In this document: positions 51,877 to 60,188 of the stretch, piece by piece
Position numbering within the stretch: position 1 is the stretch's first letter
How the letters are laid out: every line of letters begins with the position of its first letter
Origin: Nesterenkonia haasae
GTDB lineage: Bacteria; Actinomycetota; Actinomycetes; Actinomycetales; Micrococcaceae
Direction of reading: 5' to 3'
Assembly: GCF_010119385.1 (NCBI RefSeq)
Contig: NZ_VFIE01000019.1
Coordinates: 10,631 to 74,630, forward strand
DNA length: 64,000 nucleotides
Position numbers and translations under genes: made by a program
The notes under the pieces: generated by a model
The model's database searches: none
Seen by the model: only the letters and a program-made list of their open reading frames with translations
What the model was told of the DNA's origin: nothing

Positions 51877-53094
51877 TCAGGTGTAGAGGGACAGGGGTTG
51901 GAGTTCATCGTTGAGGAAGTGGGCACCCACTTCGAGTTTCTTATAGTCCACCGGATCGTGCAGGGAGTGCGTGCGAATATTGCGCCAATAGAGGTCGAAC
52001 CCGTGTTTGGAGGCCGTAGAGGATGTGCCTGTGGCTTCAAAGATCTGGTGGGTCAGTTGTGTGGCCACATCTGATGAGACGACTTTCAGTTCAGCAATCT
52101 CGACGGCGAGTTCTCCGCGCAATTGGGCGCTCACGCCGTTTCCCAGAGCCACGACGTCTTCGAACCGCCGATTCACTTGCCCGGCCAGGGCCGCCACTGC
52201 GGCCGTTTGTGCTTTGAAATCACCCACCAGCCGCTGCACGAAGGGGTCGTGACGGTATTTCTCCGCCGGTGAGAGGAACCAGGAATTGGGCCGCGCGTTG
52301 ATGAGCTCGCGAGCTTTTCCCAGTGCACCTTCGGCGATGCCCAGATAGAGGTTGCCGAACGCCAATTGGATCCCTGCGGTGACAAGTGTGGAGTAGGGTT
52401 CATCGCTCAGGGCGTCCAACACATCGTCAGGGCGGACGTCCACTTGGTCATAGGTGACGGTATTGGACGAGGAAAGCCGCTGACCTAAGAAATCCCAGTC
52501 ATCCACATAGTTCACGCCCTTCCGGCCGTTTTCCAGTACGAAGGTGAGGACTTTGCCTTCCTCCGGACCGGCGGTGATTCGGGCGTTGACTAGCAGGGCG
52601 TCCCCTACTACGGAGCCGGTGGAGTAGCGTTTCTTTCCTGTCAGCACCCAACCGCCGCCAGCGGGTTCAAGTCTCAGATCGGGGTCAGTGGGGTTGACCG
52701 AGTCACCCCAGATCCACTGACCGGCCACTGTGTCGCGGTACCAGCGTTCCCGCTTCTCCGGGTGCGCAATGGTAAAGACGATGTTGCCTGCGTTGATGTA
52801 GTGATAGGCCAGCAGCTGAGCGATGGAGGCATCAGCACGGGCCAGTATTCGCACTGCCTCGAATGCGGTCGACCAGTGGGCCCCTCCGCCTCCGTATTCC
52901 TGGGGGATCAGGAGAGTCACGAGGCCAGATTCCTTCAGCAGCTTGGTCTCAGCATACGGAGTTTCATTGGCGCGATCTCGGGCCACAGCGTCCTGCGCCA
53001 GAGTCTCCGCGACGTGCTCGGCTACCTGACTCCAGTGCTGGACTTCTTCCGGGGTGGCGTTTCCGGTCCAGTGTGAGCGTGGTGTTTCAGTCAT
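51877..53094 (-). CDS. DszC/SfnB-type flavin monooxygenase (acyl-CoA dehydrogenase fold), copy 2
   Basis: A 405-residue member of the DszC/SfnB branch. LIPQEYGGGGAHWSTAFEAVR, RYSTGSVVGDALLVNARI, VDDWDFLGQRLSSSNTVTYDQV and YWRNIRTHSLHDPVDYKKLEVG are diagnostic by eye; the last is the common C-terminal motif of dibenzothiophene and dialkyl-sulfide monooxygenases. The ATG at 53094 is used; an in-frame ATG at 53118 is possible. It is 91 bases after the copy 3 stop in the same operon. Confidence 0.87.
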   Translation of the reverse strand: MTETPRSHWTGNATPEEVQHWSQVAEHVAETLAQDAVARDRANETPYAETKLLKESGLVTLLIPQEYGGGGAHWSTAFEAVRILARADASIAQLLAYHYINAGNIVFTIAHPEKRERWYRDTVAGQWIWGDSVNPTDPDLRLEPAGGGWVLTGKKRYSTGSVVGDALLVNARITAGPEEGKVLTFVLENGRKGVNYVDDWDFLGQRLSSSNTVTYDQVDVRPDDVLDALSDEPYSTLVTAGIQLAFGNLYLGIAEGALGKARELINARPNSWFLSPAEKYRHDPFVQRLVGDFKAQTAAVAALAGQVNRRFEDVVALGNGVSAQLRGELAVEIAELKVVSSDVATQLTHQIFEATGTSSTASKHGFDLYWRNIRTHSLHDPVDYKKLEVGAHFLNDELQPLSLYT

Positions 53095-53185
53095 CGGTGG
53101 TCGTCTTTCTGTCATCTCGCGCACAGACCGGACCGGGGTCCGGTGCTGGCTCCTGCGGCGTGGGGGGGGGTGGAAAGTGAGTGGG

Positions 53186-54406
53186 TCAGACCGTCGTGGC
53201 GTTCTGTGGTTCGCCGACGCTCCACAGTCGCACCGGCGCAGTGCCGTTGACCCGGTGGTCCCCGGCAATGCGCGCCTTGTAGATCCACGGATTGTGGCTG
53301 GTCACGGTGCGGGCGTTGCGCCAATGCCGGTCCAGGGCTTTCGAACGGTCTGTTCCGGAGGCACCAAGAGTGTCGAGGATCCGACCGGTAGCTTCCAGCA
53401 CTGGCTTATGCAGAGCGACCTGTGCGCGACCAGTGGCAAGCTCGACCTCGTTGGCCACATTCTCCTGGGTGTCTTTGCTGAACTCACGGCTAGCGAAGGC
53501 TCGATCTAGCACACGGGCAGTCTCCAGGACCTGGGCACGGGCTAGGGCTGCCACGGCGTCGACCTCGCCGACGGCCTGAAGGATTTGCGGGTCGGTGGCC
53601 GGGCGGCGGGTGTTGGCGTGGGAGTAGGTACGCGTGCGGGTTGATACTGCCTGCGCGATGTCCCGGGTAGCGGCCTCAGTGATACCAGCCAACACGATCA
53701 GCAGGATGTGCTGATACAGCGCAGTTTGGTAGGGGAATCTGTCGGTGAGCAGCCTGATCTCGGACTCGGCCACTTTCGCATCGTGGAGAGTAGTCGAGCC
53801 TGACCCAGTGGTCCGTTGGCCGAAGCCGTTCCAGTCATCGCTGATGGTGACTCCCGGCTGGTCCCGCTGCACCACCACACCTAGTTCATTGCCCTCTTCG
53901 TCGCGGGCGGTGACATCGAGCCAGTCGGCAAAAATGGATCCGGTGGTGTAGTACTTCACGCCGTTGACTACAGGACCCTCGGGGGTCTGCGACACCACGG
54001 TCCCTGACTGGTGGAAGCCGCCTTTGCCGGGCTCGGTCCAGGCGTTGCCGGCCAGTTCGCCGGCGCCGATGCGTTCAAGCCAGCCGCGAGCCACCACGTC
54101 CTGGTGTCCCCGCCACATCGCGTCCTCCTGCACGGCCAGGTGGCCGCGGAAGATCTGCGGAATGTTGCTGTCCTGAGCGGCGAGCTCCAGCAGCACCTCC
54201 GTGGTCTCCACCCAGGAGAGCCCGAATCCTCCGGACTCTGCCGGGACTCTGAGCCTGCCGAGACCCGCATCTGCGAGCCTGCGGACCTCCTCATAGGCCA
54301 GCGTGCGGTCCAGTTCGCGGTTGAGCGCGTTCTCTCCGGCATCAGCGATGGCTGCCAGCAGCTCCTCCGGCAGGGCAAGATCAGACACAGGGGTACGAGC
54401 ATTCAT
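53186..54406 (-). CDS. DszC/SfnB-type flavin monooxygenase (acyl-CoA dehydrogenase fold), copy 3
   Basis: A 406-residue protein closest by eye to copy 1 (ELAAQDSNIPQIFRGHLAVQE, TTGSIFADWLDVTARDEEG, SDDWNGFGQRTTGSGSTTLHD, KALDRHWRNARTVTSHNPWIY). It is the first gene behind SAM riboswitch 4; GGAGGAG lies 7 bases before the ATG at 54406 and begins inside P1. The open frame upstream of 54406 is the riboswitch. Reduced flavin presumably comes from the reductase encoded on the other strand at 54767. Confidence 0.87.
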   Translation of the reverse strand: MNARTPVSDLALPEELLAAIADAGENALNRELDRTLAYEEVRRLADAGLGRLRVPAESGGFGLSWVETTEVLLELAAQDSNIPQIFRGHLAVQEDAMWRGHQDVVARGWLERIGAGELAGNAWTEPGKGGFHQSGTVVSQTPEGPVVNGVKYYTTGSIFADWLDVTARDEEGNELGVVVQRDQPGVTISDDWNGFGQRTTGSGSTTLHDAKVAESEIRLLTDRFPYQTALYQHILLIVLAGITEAATRDIAQAVSTRTRTYSHANTRRPATDPQILQAVGEVDAVAALARAQVLETARVLDRAFASREFSKDTQENVANEVELATGRAQVALHKPVLEATGRILDTLGASGTDRSKALDRHWRNARTVTSHNPWIYKARIAGDHRVNGTAPVRLWSVGEPQNATTV

Positions 54407-54417
54407 GGTTTTCTCCT

Positions 54418-54501
54418 CCATCGTCTCTGGCATTAGCACCGGCCCTTGACAGGGGGTTGCTGCGATGTCTGCGGGCCAGATCCCTCGATCGCTCTTGATG
54501 G
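54418..54501 (-). promoter_or_regulatory. SAM riboswitch 4 (S-box), upstream of the DszC-like/AKR operon
   Basis: P1 is CCATC (54501-54497) with GATGG (54422-54418). GAGGGATCTGGCCC, GCAGCAACC and GGTGCTAATGCCAG are present. GATGG runs straight into AGGAG, so the ribosome-binding site of the first gene shares bases with P1. A minus-strand promoter was not clear; TAGAGT at 54538-54533 is 31 bases upstream. Confidence 0.92.
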
Positions 54502-54635
54502 TCGTGACGCCTGAAAAGTTCAAGGCGCATTTACTCTAATGCTCAAGTGGCGAAGTTTCCCAAATTGGCCCCGAATCAATGTCATGCAGCGTCATGACCA
54601 GGGATGGGGAAAGTCTCGAAATGTGACATGCCTTT

Positions 54636-54665
54636 TTGCTCGGTCGCCGTCAAGAGGCGTACGGT
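54636..54665 (+). promoter_or_regulatory. predicted promoter of the flavin reductase/metY operon
   Basis: TTGCTC (54636-54641) and TACGGT (54660-54665) are 18 bases apart and end 8 bases before riboswitch 5. The layout matches the promoter of riboswitch 3. Confidence 0.55.
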
Positions 54666-54673
54666 TGGTGATG

Positions 54674-54757
54674 TCCATCCCGAGCGGCCGAGAGATCTGG
54701 CTCTGTGACGCTGCAGCAACCCGGAACCTGCCGGGTGCTACCGCCAGGTTCGATGGG
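54674..54757 (+). promoter_or_regulatory. SAM riboswitch 5 (S-box), upstream of the flavin reductase/metY operon
   Basis: P1 is TCCATC (54674-54679) with GATGGG (54752-54757 region). GAGAGATCTGGCTC, GCAGCAACC and GGTGCTACCGCCAG are present. GGGAG (54755-54759) is 7 bases before the ATG at 54767 and pairs in P1, which is the clearest case of ribosome-binding-site masking in the window. Confidence 0.93.
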
Positions 54758-54766
54758 AGATTCTCT

Positions 54767-55306
54767 ATGACTTTGTCTGCTGCAACCCTCGCGAAGCCCG
54801 CTATGAGCGCTGCCGCCTTGGATCCGTTGGAACTCCGCGCTGCCTTCGCCCAATTCCCTCAAGGCATCGTTGTGGTAGCTGCCGAGATCAACGGCAGTCC
54901 ACAAGGTCTGGTGGCTTCCACATTCACTGTTGGGGTTTCCCTTGAACCACCGCTGGTGACCTTCGCCGTCCAACACACATCGGGCACCTGGCCGCTGTTG
55001 CGTGACGAAGCGTCCCACCTCGGCGTATCCATTATCGGCTCTGATCAGCAGGGACTGTGCCGGAAGATCGCGTCCAAAGACAGGGCTCAACGCTTTACAG
55101 ACGTGGATTACGCCACCGACGACGACGGCACCCTAGTTCTCGCTGAAACGCCCTTGTGGCTGAAAACCAGAATCTACAATCAGTTCACGGCGGGCGACCA
55201 TGACATTGTGGTCCTGGAGGTCCTTGACCTCGCAGCGGATCCGACACGGAACGGCTTAGTTTTCCACCAAAGTGCCTTCACTCCTCTACCGTCCAGCGAG
55301 GCCTGA
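54767..55306 (+). CDS. flavin reductase domain protein (HpaC/DszD-like)
   Basis: A 179-residue flavin reductase that should supply FMNH2 to two-component monooxygenases. The family pattern is visible in AFAQFPQGIVVVAAEINGSPQGLVASTFTV, LEPPLVTFAVQHTSGTWPLL and LGVSIIGSDQQGLC, ending GDHDIVVLEVLDL with the GDH motif. It is the only such gene here, next to five candidate client enzymes. The start is fixed by riboswitch 5; the open frame upstream (from 54539) runs through the RNA. Confidence 0.9.
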   Translation: MTLSAATLAKPAMSAAALDPLELRAAFAQFPQGIVVVAAEINGSPQGLVASTFTVGVSLEPPLVTFAVQHTSGTWPLLRDEASHLGVSIIGSDQQGLCRKIASKDRAQRFTDVDYATDDDGTLVLAETPLWLKTRIYNQFTAGDHDIVVLEVLDLAADPTRNGLVFHQSAFTPLPSSEA

Positions 55307-55312
55307 GCGGCA

Positions 55313-57421
55313 GTGAGCACGTCCTTGCCCACGGAGCACCAGTCTGCCCAGAGTCTGTCCGCCGATCCCTTCACTGCAGATGTCCATTGCTGGAACGAGC
55401 CGGTGAGCCGAGACCCAGAACGTGAGCCCGACCGGCTAGCCTTCTGGGCGAAGGCTGCGGGCCTCCTGGATTGGCATACGCCATGGCACACTACGCACTC
55501 CTGGACTCCCCCGAACCCGGAAATGGGCCGCGGACCAGATATTCAGTGGTTCGCCGGAGGTCACCTCAACGCCGCAGTCAACTGCGTTGACAGGCATGTC
55601 ACGGCGGGACGCGGCAATAGGGTGGCTCTGCACTTTGAGGGAGAGCCCGGGGATGCTGAATCGGTGACATACGCGGATCTTCAACGCCGCGTTCACCAGG
55701 CGGCCAACGCCTTGGAACGTCTAGGGGTCGGCGTCGGAGACCGTGTAGTCATCTACCTTCCGGTGTTGATCGAGACCATTGTGATCACCTTGGCCTGCGC
55801 TCGTATTGGCGCAATCCACCAACTCGTTTTCGGAGGATTCTCCGCCGAGGCCCTCCGGTTCCGGGTTGAAGACACCGGTGCCAAACTGCTGGTCACCACC
55901 GACGGCCAGTACCGCCGCGGCTCAGCGGTGCCGGTGAAAGCCAATGCAGACGCCGCCGTAGCGGGGCTCACAGTTGATAACGGCGGGACTGTGGAACATG
56001 TCCTCGTGGTGCGCAGGACCGGCTCGGAGGTCAGCTGGAACAGCGACGACCTCAATGGGAACGGTTTAGGCCGTGATCTGTGGTGGCATGACGTGGTGGA
56101 GTCAGCCGCCGCAGACCATCAACCGCAGTTCTTTGAGGCTGAGACTCCGCTGTTCATCATGTACACCTCAGGAACGACCGGGAAACCCAAAGGACTAGTG
56201 CACACCACAGGTGGTTACCTCACGGGAGCACTGGTCAGCTACCTGCGGCTCTTCGCCAACCCAGATCCGGACCAGCGCGCCCATGATGTGCACTGGTGCA
56301 CTGCGGACCTAGCCTGGGTGACTGCTCACACCTATGAGCTCTACGGTCCGCTGGCCGCCGGCGCCACACAGGTGATCTATGAAGGCGTTCCCAATGTTCC
56401 GCACCCGGGGCGGCACTTCGATATTATTCAGCGGCACCGGGTGACCAGCTACTACACTGCCCCCACCCTGGTGCGTTCATTGATGGGCTGGTTCCCCGAT
56501 GGAGTACCTGCAGAATATGACCTGAGCTCGATCCGCATCGCTGGCACTGTGGGTGAGGCCGTCAACCCGGAGGCGGCTAGCTGGTTGCGCGCACAGATCG
56601 GCCGGGACACTGTGACCTCGGATGGGAAGCCCGACCTACCATTAGTGGATACCTGGTGGCAGTCTGAATCCGGGTCCACGGTGCTGAGTCCGCGGCCTGA
56701 ATCTGCTCACCAGAAACCGGGAAGTGTGGCCCAGGAGATGCCCGGGTGGGGAGCAGACGTCGTCGATGATGACGGAAAAACCACCGCCCCAGGTACGCAA
56801 GGCCATGTGGTGCTGACCCATACTGGCCCATCCATGGCACGGACTGTATGGGGCAATCCGCTGCGGTACTTCACCAGTTACTGGGAGAAATACGCAGACA
56901 AAGGGTGGTTCCTGGCCGGGGATGCCGGCCAACGGGATCACGATGGTGATATTTGGATCCTTGGCCGCACCGATGACGCGATCAATGTCTCCGGCCACCT
57001 GCTGTCCACCATTGAAATTGAGTCCGCCCTGATCAGTCACCCCGATGTGGTGGAGGCCGGCGTGGCACCTGTGTACGACGCAACCTCTGGACATGCCGCC
57101 GTGGCATTCGTGGTGCTCACCGGCGCTGCTGAGCGGCGCGTTGAGCAGGACCAAGTGGCCGAATCGGAGCTGCGGAGCGCACTTCGGAACCATGTAGCCC
57201 AGGTCATCGGCCCGGTTGCCAAACCCCGGACGGTGATCCCCGTGCCTGAGGTGCCCAAGACTCGATCGGGGAAGATTATGCGGCGACTCCTGACCCAGCT
57301 GCATGACGGCGAACCCCTGGGCGACACCACAAGCTTGCAGAATGAGCCCTGCGTGCCGCAGATACAACAGATCTGCGAGACGCGCAGAACAGCACCCGCG
57401 AAGGAGAACACATCAGTATGA
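55313..57421 (+). CDS. AMP-forming acyl-CoA synthetase, acetyl-CoA-synthetase-like
   Basis: A 702-residue adenylating enzyme: ACS N-terminal segment (WFAGGHLNAAVNCVDRHV), ATP-binding YTSGTTGKPKGLVHTTGGYL near residue 284, DTWWQSESGS, GDAGQRDHDGDIWILGRTDD and the acylating Lys in KTRSGKIMRRLL near residue 655. It resembles acetyl- or propionyl-CoA synthetases. The GTG start follows the reductase stop by 6 bases and the stop overlaps metY by 4. In a SAM-controlled operon it may recycle a short acid left after desulfurisation or feed acetyl-CoA to homoserine acetylation; both are inference. Confidence 0.85.
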   Translation: MSTSLPTEHQSAQSLSADPFTADVHCWNEPVSRDPEREPDRLAFWAKAAGLLDWHTPWHTTHSWTPPNPEMGRGPDIQWFAGGHLNAAVNCVDRHVTAGRGNRVALHFEGEPGDAESVTYADLQRRVHQAANALERLGVGVGDRVVIYLPVLIETIVITLACARIGAIHQLVFGGFSAEALRFRVEDTGAKLLVTTDGQYRRGSAVPVKANADAAVAGLTVDNGGTVEHVLVVRRTGSEVSWNSDDLNGNGLGRDLWWHDVVESAAADHQPQFFEAETPLFIMYTSGTTGKPKGLVHTTGGYLTGALVSYLRLFANPDPDQRAHDVHWCTADLAWVTAHTYELYGPLAAGATQVIYEGVPNVPHPGRHFDIIQRHRVTSYYTAPTLVRSLMGWFPDGVPAEYDLSSIRIAGTVGEAVNPEAASWLRAQIGRDTVTSDGKPDLPLVDTWWQSESGSTVLSPRPESAHQKPGSVAQEMPGWGADVVDDDGKTTAPGTQGHVVLTHTGPSMARTVWGNPLRYFTSYWEKYADKGWFLAGDAGQRDHDGDIWILGRTDDAINVSGHLLSTIEIESALISHPDVVEAGVAPVYDATSGHAAVAFVVLTGAAERRVEQDQVAESELRSALRNHVAQVIGPVAKPRTVIPVPEVPKTRSGKIMRRLLTQLHDGEPLGDTTSLQNEPCVPQIQQICETRRTAPAKENTSV

Positions 57422-58713
57422 CCAGCGACCACCAGTTTGGTTTCCGCACCCGTGCGCTGCACGCCGGGGCAGTCCCCGACGCCACCTACGGCACCCGGGC
57501 AGTGCCCATCCACCAGTCCACGTCCTTCGTGTTCAAAGACACTGACGATGCCGCCAATCTGTTCGCGCTGCAGAAGTTCGGAAACATTTACTCAAGGATC
57601 GGCAATCCGACAGTCGCTGCCATGGAAGAACGCCTAGCGTCTTTAGAAGGTGGAATCGGAGCGGTCGCGACCGCATCCGGTATGAGCGCGGAGTTCTTGG
57701 TCTTCGCCGCACTGTGTCAGCAGGGTGACCACATAGTGGCCAGCTCAAAGCTCTATGGCGGCACCATCACCCAGTTGGATGTCTCGCTGCGTCGGTTCGG
57801 CATCGAGACCACATTCGTTAACTCAGACGAAGCCGAAGACTTCAAGGCGGCACTGCAGGAGAACACCAAGCTGGTCTTCACTGAAGTGGTGTCCAATCCC
57901 TCCTCGGATGTGGTCGATCTTCCGGGTCTTGCCAAGGTGGCTCACGAGCATGGAGTGCCGCTGGTGGTTGATTCGACTCTTACCACCCCCTACCTGTTCC
58001 GCCCGCTGGAACATGGTGCAGATATCGTGACTCACTCGGTGACCAAGTTCTTAGGCGGGCACGGCACCACACTGGGCGGCGTCGTCATAGAATCAGGCCG
58101 GTTCCCCTGGGACAACGGGAAATTCCCCCAGATGACGGAACCGGTGGATTCCTACGGCGGCCTGTCCTGGTGGGGAAACTTCGCCGAATACGGCTTCCTC
58201 ACCAAACTGCGGGCCGAACAGCTGCGCGACTTCGGTCCGAGCCTCACTCCCCAGGCTGCCTTCCAACTGATTCAGGGAATTGAAACTCTGCCGCAGCGTA
58301 TGACCGAGCACACCAAGAATGCTCAGCGGGTCGCGGAGTGGTTGGAGGCCGATCCGAGGGTGGATTACGTGCGGTTCTCTGGGCTCCCCAGCCACCCTCA
58401 TCATGAGCGGGCCAAAGAGCTGCTGCCTCATGGCGTGAGCTCCGTCTTCAGCTTTGGGATCGCCGGCGGCCGGGACAATGGCATCCGGTTCATCGAGTCG
58501 CTTCAGCTGGCCAGCCACCTGGCGAATGTCGGCGATGCCCGGACACTGATCCTGCACCCCGCCTCCACCACGCACCAGCAGCTGAGTGAGGCTCAATTGG
58601 AGGCCGGCGGAATTCCTGCGGACATGATCAGGATTTCTGTGGGGCTTGAGGACGTTGAAGACATCATCTGGGACCTGGACCAGGCCCTGGAGACAGCCAC
58701 CAAGGGAGAGTGA
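57418..58713 (+). CDS. metY: O-acetylhomoserine sulfhydrylase MetY
   Basis: A 431-residue PLP enzyme of the Cys/Met-metabolism family that makes homocysteine from O-acetylhomoserine and sulfide. Diagnostic parts: FRTRALHAGAVPDATYGTRA, QSTSFVFKDTDDAANLFAL, SRIGNPTVAAMEERLASLEGG, SHSVTKFLGGHGTTLGG-like segment with the PLP Lys near residue 211, and SVGLEDVEDIIWDLDQAL. The FKDTDDAANLFAL signature fits MetY rather than MetB or MetZ. It is the sulfur-fixing end of the pathway in this island. Confidence 0.95.
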   Translation: MTSDHQFGFRTRALHAGAVPDATYGTRAVPIHQSTSFVFKDTDDAANLFALQKFGNIYSRIGNPTVAAMEERLASLEGGIGAVATASGMSAEFLVFAALCQQGDHIVASSKLYGGTITQLDVSLRRFGIETTFVNSDEAEDFKAALQENTKLVFTEVVSNPSSDVVDLPGLAKVAHEHGVPLVVDSTLTTPYLFRPLEHGADIVTHSVTKFLGGHGTTLGGVVIESGRFPWDNGKFPQMTEPVDSYGGLSWWGNFAEYGFLTKLRAEQLRDFGPSLTPQAAFQLIQGIETLPQRMTEHTKNAQRVAEWLEADPRVDYVRFSGLPSHPHHERAKELLPHGVSSVFSFGIAGGRDNGIRFIESLQLASHLANVGDARTLILHPASTTHQQLSEAQLEAGGIPADMIRISVGLEDVEDIIWDLDQALETATKGE

Positions 58714-58717
58714 AGAG

Positions 58718-59257
58718 ATGACGACGACGCCAACAGCCACTGAGAACAGCTCGGCAGAACACCCGCACGGGGTGTGGGAAGAGCCCGGAGCGGCGCGACG
58801 GCTGCAACTGTTGCGCAGTGCGAATTCTGTGGCGATCATCGGGATGAGCGACAAACCCTCCCGTGCCAGCTACTTCGTGGCGACCTACCTTATGTCGGAC
58901 TCCAGTTACCAGCTGTACTTCGTCAATCCGCGGCTGGTCGGCAAGACGATCTTCGGTGAACCCGGTTATGCCTCACTGGCCGACCTTCCGGAAGCCCCGG
59001 ATGTGGTGGTGGCCTTCCGCAAGCCTGAGGACCTCCCAGAACTGGCGCAGGAAGCTGCCGCGGTCGGAGCGAAGACCCTGTGGGTGCAGCTGGGCATCCA
59101 TTCGGACGAAGCGATGCAGGTGGCCACCGATCTGGGGCTCAACGCTGTACAGAACCGGTGCATCAAGATTGAACATGGACGGTTCCACGGCAACCTGCAC
59201 CTGGGCGGCTTCGACACTGGTGTGATCAGCGCCAAACGGCAGATTGTTGACCGCTGA
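58718..59257 (+). CDS. CoA-binding domain protein (YccU/Hsp12-like)
   Basis: A 179-residue protein with a CoA-binding Rossmann domain: LLRSANSVAIIGMSDKPSRASYFVATYLM, YFVNPRLVGKTIFGEPGYASL, VDVVVAFRKPEDLP-like segment and LWVQLGIHSDEA followed by NRCIKIEHGRF. It often neighbours metY, but its role is unknown. ATG at 58718 is 4 bases after the metY stop, with GGGAG upstream; the open frame before it is inside metY. It converges on rbsK. Confidence 0.88.
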   Translation: MTTTPTATENSSAEHPHGVWEEPGAARRLQLLRSANSVAIIGMSDKPSRASYFVATYLMSDSSYQLYFVNPRLVGKTIFGEPGYASLADLPEAPDVVVAFRKPEDLPELAQEAAAVGAKTLWVQLGIHSDEAMQVATDLGLNAVQNRCIKIEHGRFHGNLHLGGFDTGVISAKRQIVDR

Positions 59258-59263
59258 ACAGTT

Positions 59264-60151
59264 TCAGGCGTCGCGTTCTGAAATGAGGAAATAGGCGGAC
59301 ATCGCGCCAGGGTGCTCGGCTGCGCGGCCGGCGTACGATGTCGCCTGGCGCAGCGCCTCTTGGTATCCAGCACCTCGGGTCAGGGCCGCCATCATGACGC
59401 CGGCGAAGGCGTCGCCACATCCAGTGGTGTCCACCACCCTCACAGCATCAGCAGGGACGTGCTGGACCGGCACGCCGCGCTGGAACAGGTCAACGCCAGC
59501 TCCGCCGCGAGTCACCACCACAGACTCCACGCCGACGGCCGTGGGAAGATCTTCGATCTGTTCCCATGCGGACCCGGCTAAGCTGCTGATCTCCCCCTCA
59601 TTGACAATGAGGAGGTCCACCAAACCCTGAGGCAGCGGGCCAGTCAGAGAAGGGGAAGCGTTCAGGGCTACCTGCACGCCGTGCCTCTGAGCACGGGTGG
59701 CGAACTCCATGGCTTCAGTTTCAGGCACCTCGAGACTGAGCAGGGCCCATCGAGCGTCGGCGAAGACACTATCGGCTGTCTTGCCGCTCAGTACAGCGTT
59801 AGCCCCCGGCTCCACCACAATGGTGTTCTCCCCGTCGCCCCGGACGTTGATATATGCAGTCCCCGTCGCAGCGCCGTCGGAGACCAGCAGTGGAGACGTG
59901 TCCACTCCCGCAGCCTCAAGAGCCGATCTGGCCTCTGAACCCCCGGGGTCGTTGCCCACAGCGCCGATCATGCGCGTTGTGGTGCCCTGCAGCGCCGCCG
60001 CAGCTGCTTGATTTGCGCCCTTTCCCCCGGTCGCCCGGGAAGTGCTGAGGGCCTTTAGTGTTTGTCCGGGCTCAGGGAATTCGGGGACCCGCAGCACAAT
60101 GTCTTGGTTGATGGACCCGAAAACCAGCAAAGACGACACCTGTTCGGCCAT
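59264..60151 (-). CDS. rbsK: ribokinase (PfkB family)
   Basis: A 295-residue sugar kinase that makes ribose 5-phosphate. GGKGANQAAAAALQG near the N-terminus and VVDTTGCGDAFAGVMMAAL with the catalytic Asp are the two PfkB signatures; GCGD replaces the more common GAGD. MFGSINQD-like opening (VFGSINQDIVLRVPEFPEPG) is typical of ribokinase. GGGAG lies 10 bases before the ATG. No ribose transporter is near. Confidence 0.88.
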   Translation of the reverse strand: MAEQVSSLLVFGSINQDIVLRVPEFPEPGQTLKALSTSRATGGKGANQAAAAALQGTTTRMIGAVGNDPGGSEARSALEAAGVDTSPLLVSDGAATGTAYINVRGDGENTIVVEPGANAVLSGKTADSVFADARWALLSLEVPETEAMEFATRAQRHGVQVALNASPSLTGPLPQGLVDLLIVNEGEISSLAGSAWEQIEDLPTAVGVESVVVTRGGAGVDLFQRGVPVQHVPADAVRVVDTTGCGDAFAGVMMAALTRGAGYQEALRQATSYAGRAAEHPGAMSAYFLISERDA

Positions 60152-60188
60152 GTGCGTTGCTCCCTCATTTCACTCTGTGCTGCAATGG

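Noticed and set aside
41485-54759. SAM-IV rather than SAM-I class for the five aptamers
   Set aside because: The order GAGGGATCTGGCCC, GCAGCAACC, GGTGCTA...CCAG and a P1 closing directly after it fit the S-box layout; covariance-model scores would settle it.
54539-54766. In-frame N-terminal extension of the flavin reductase
   Set aside because: It reads through the promoter and SAM riboswitch 5. The RBS GGGAG and ATG at 54767 give a normal-length protein.
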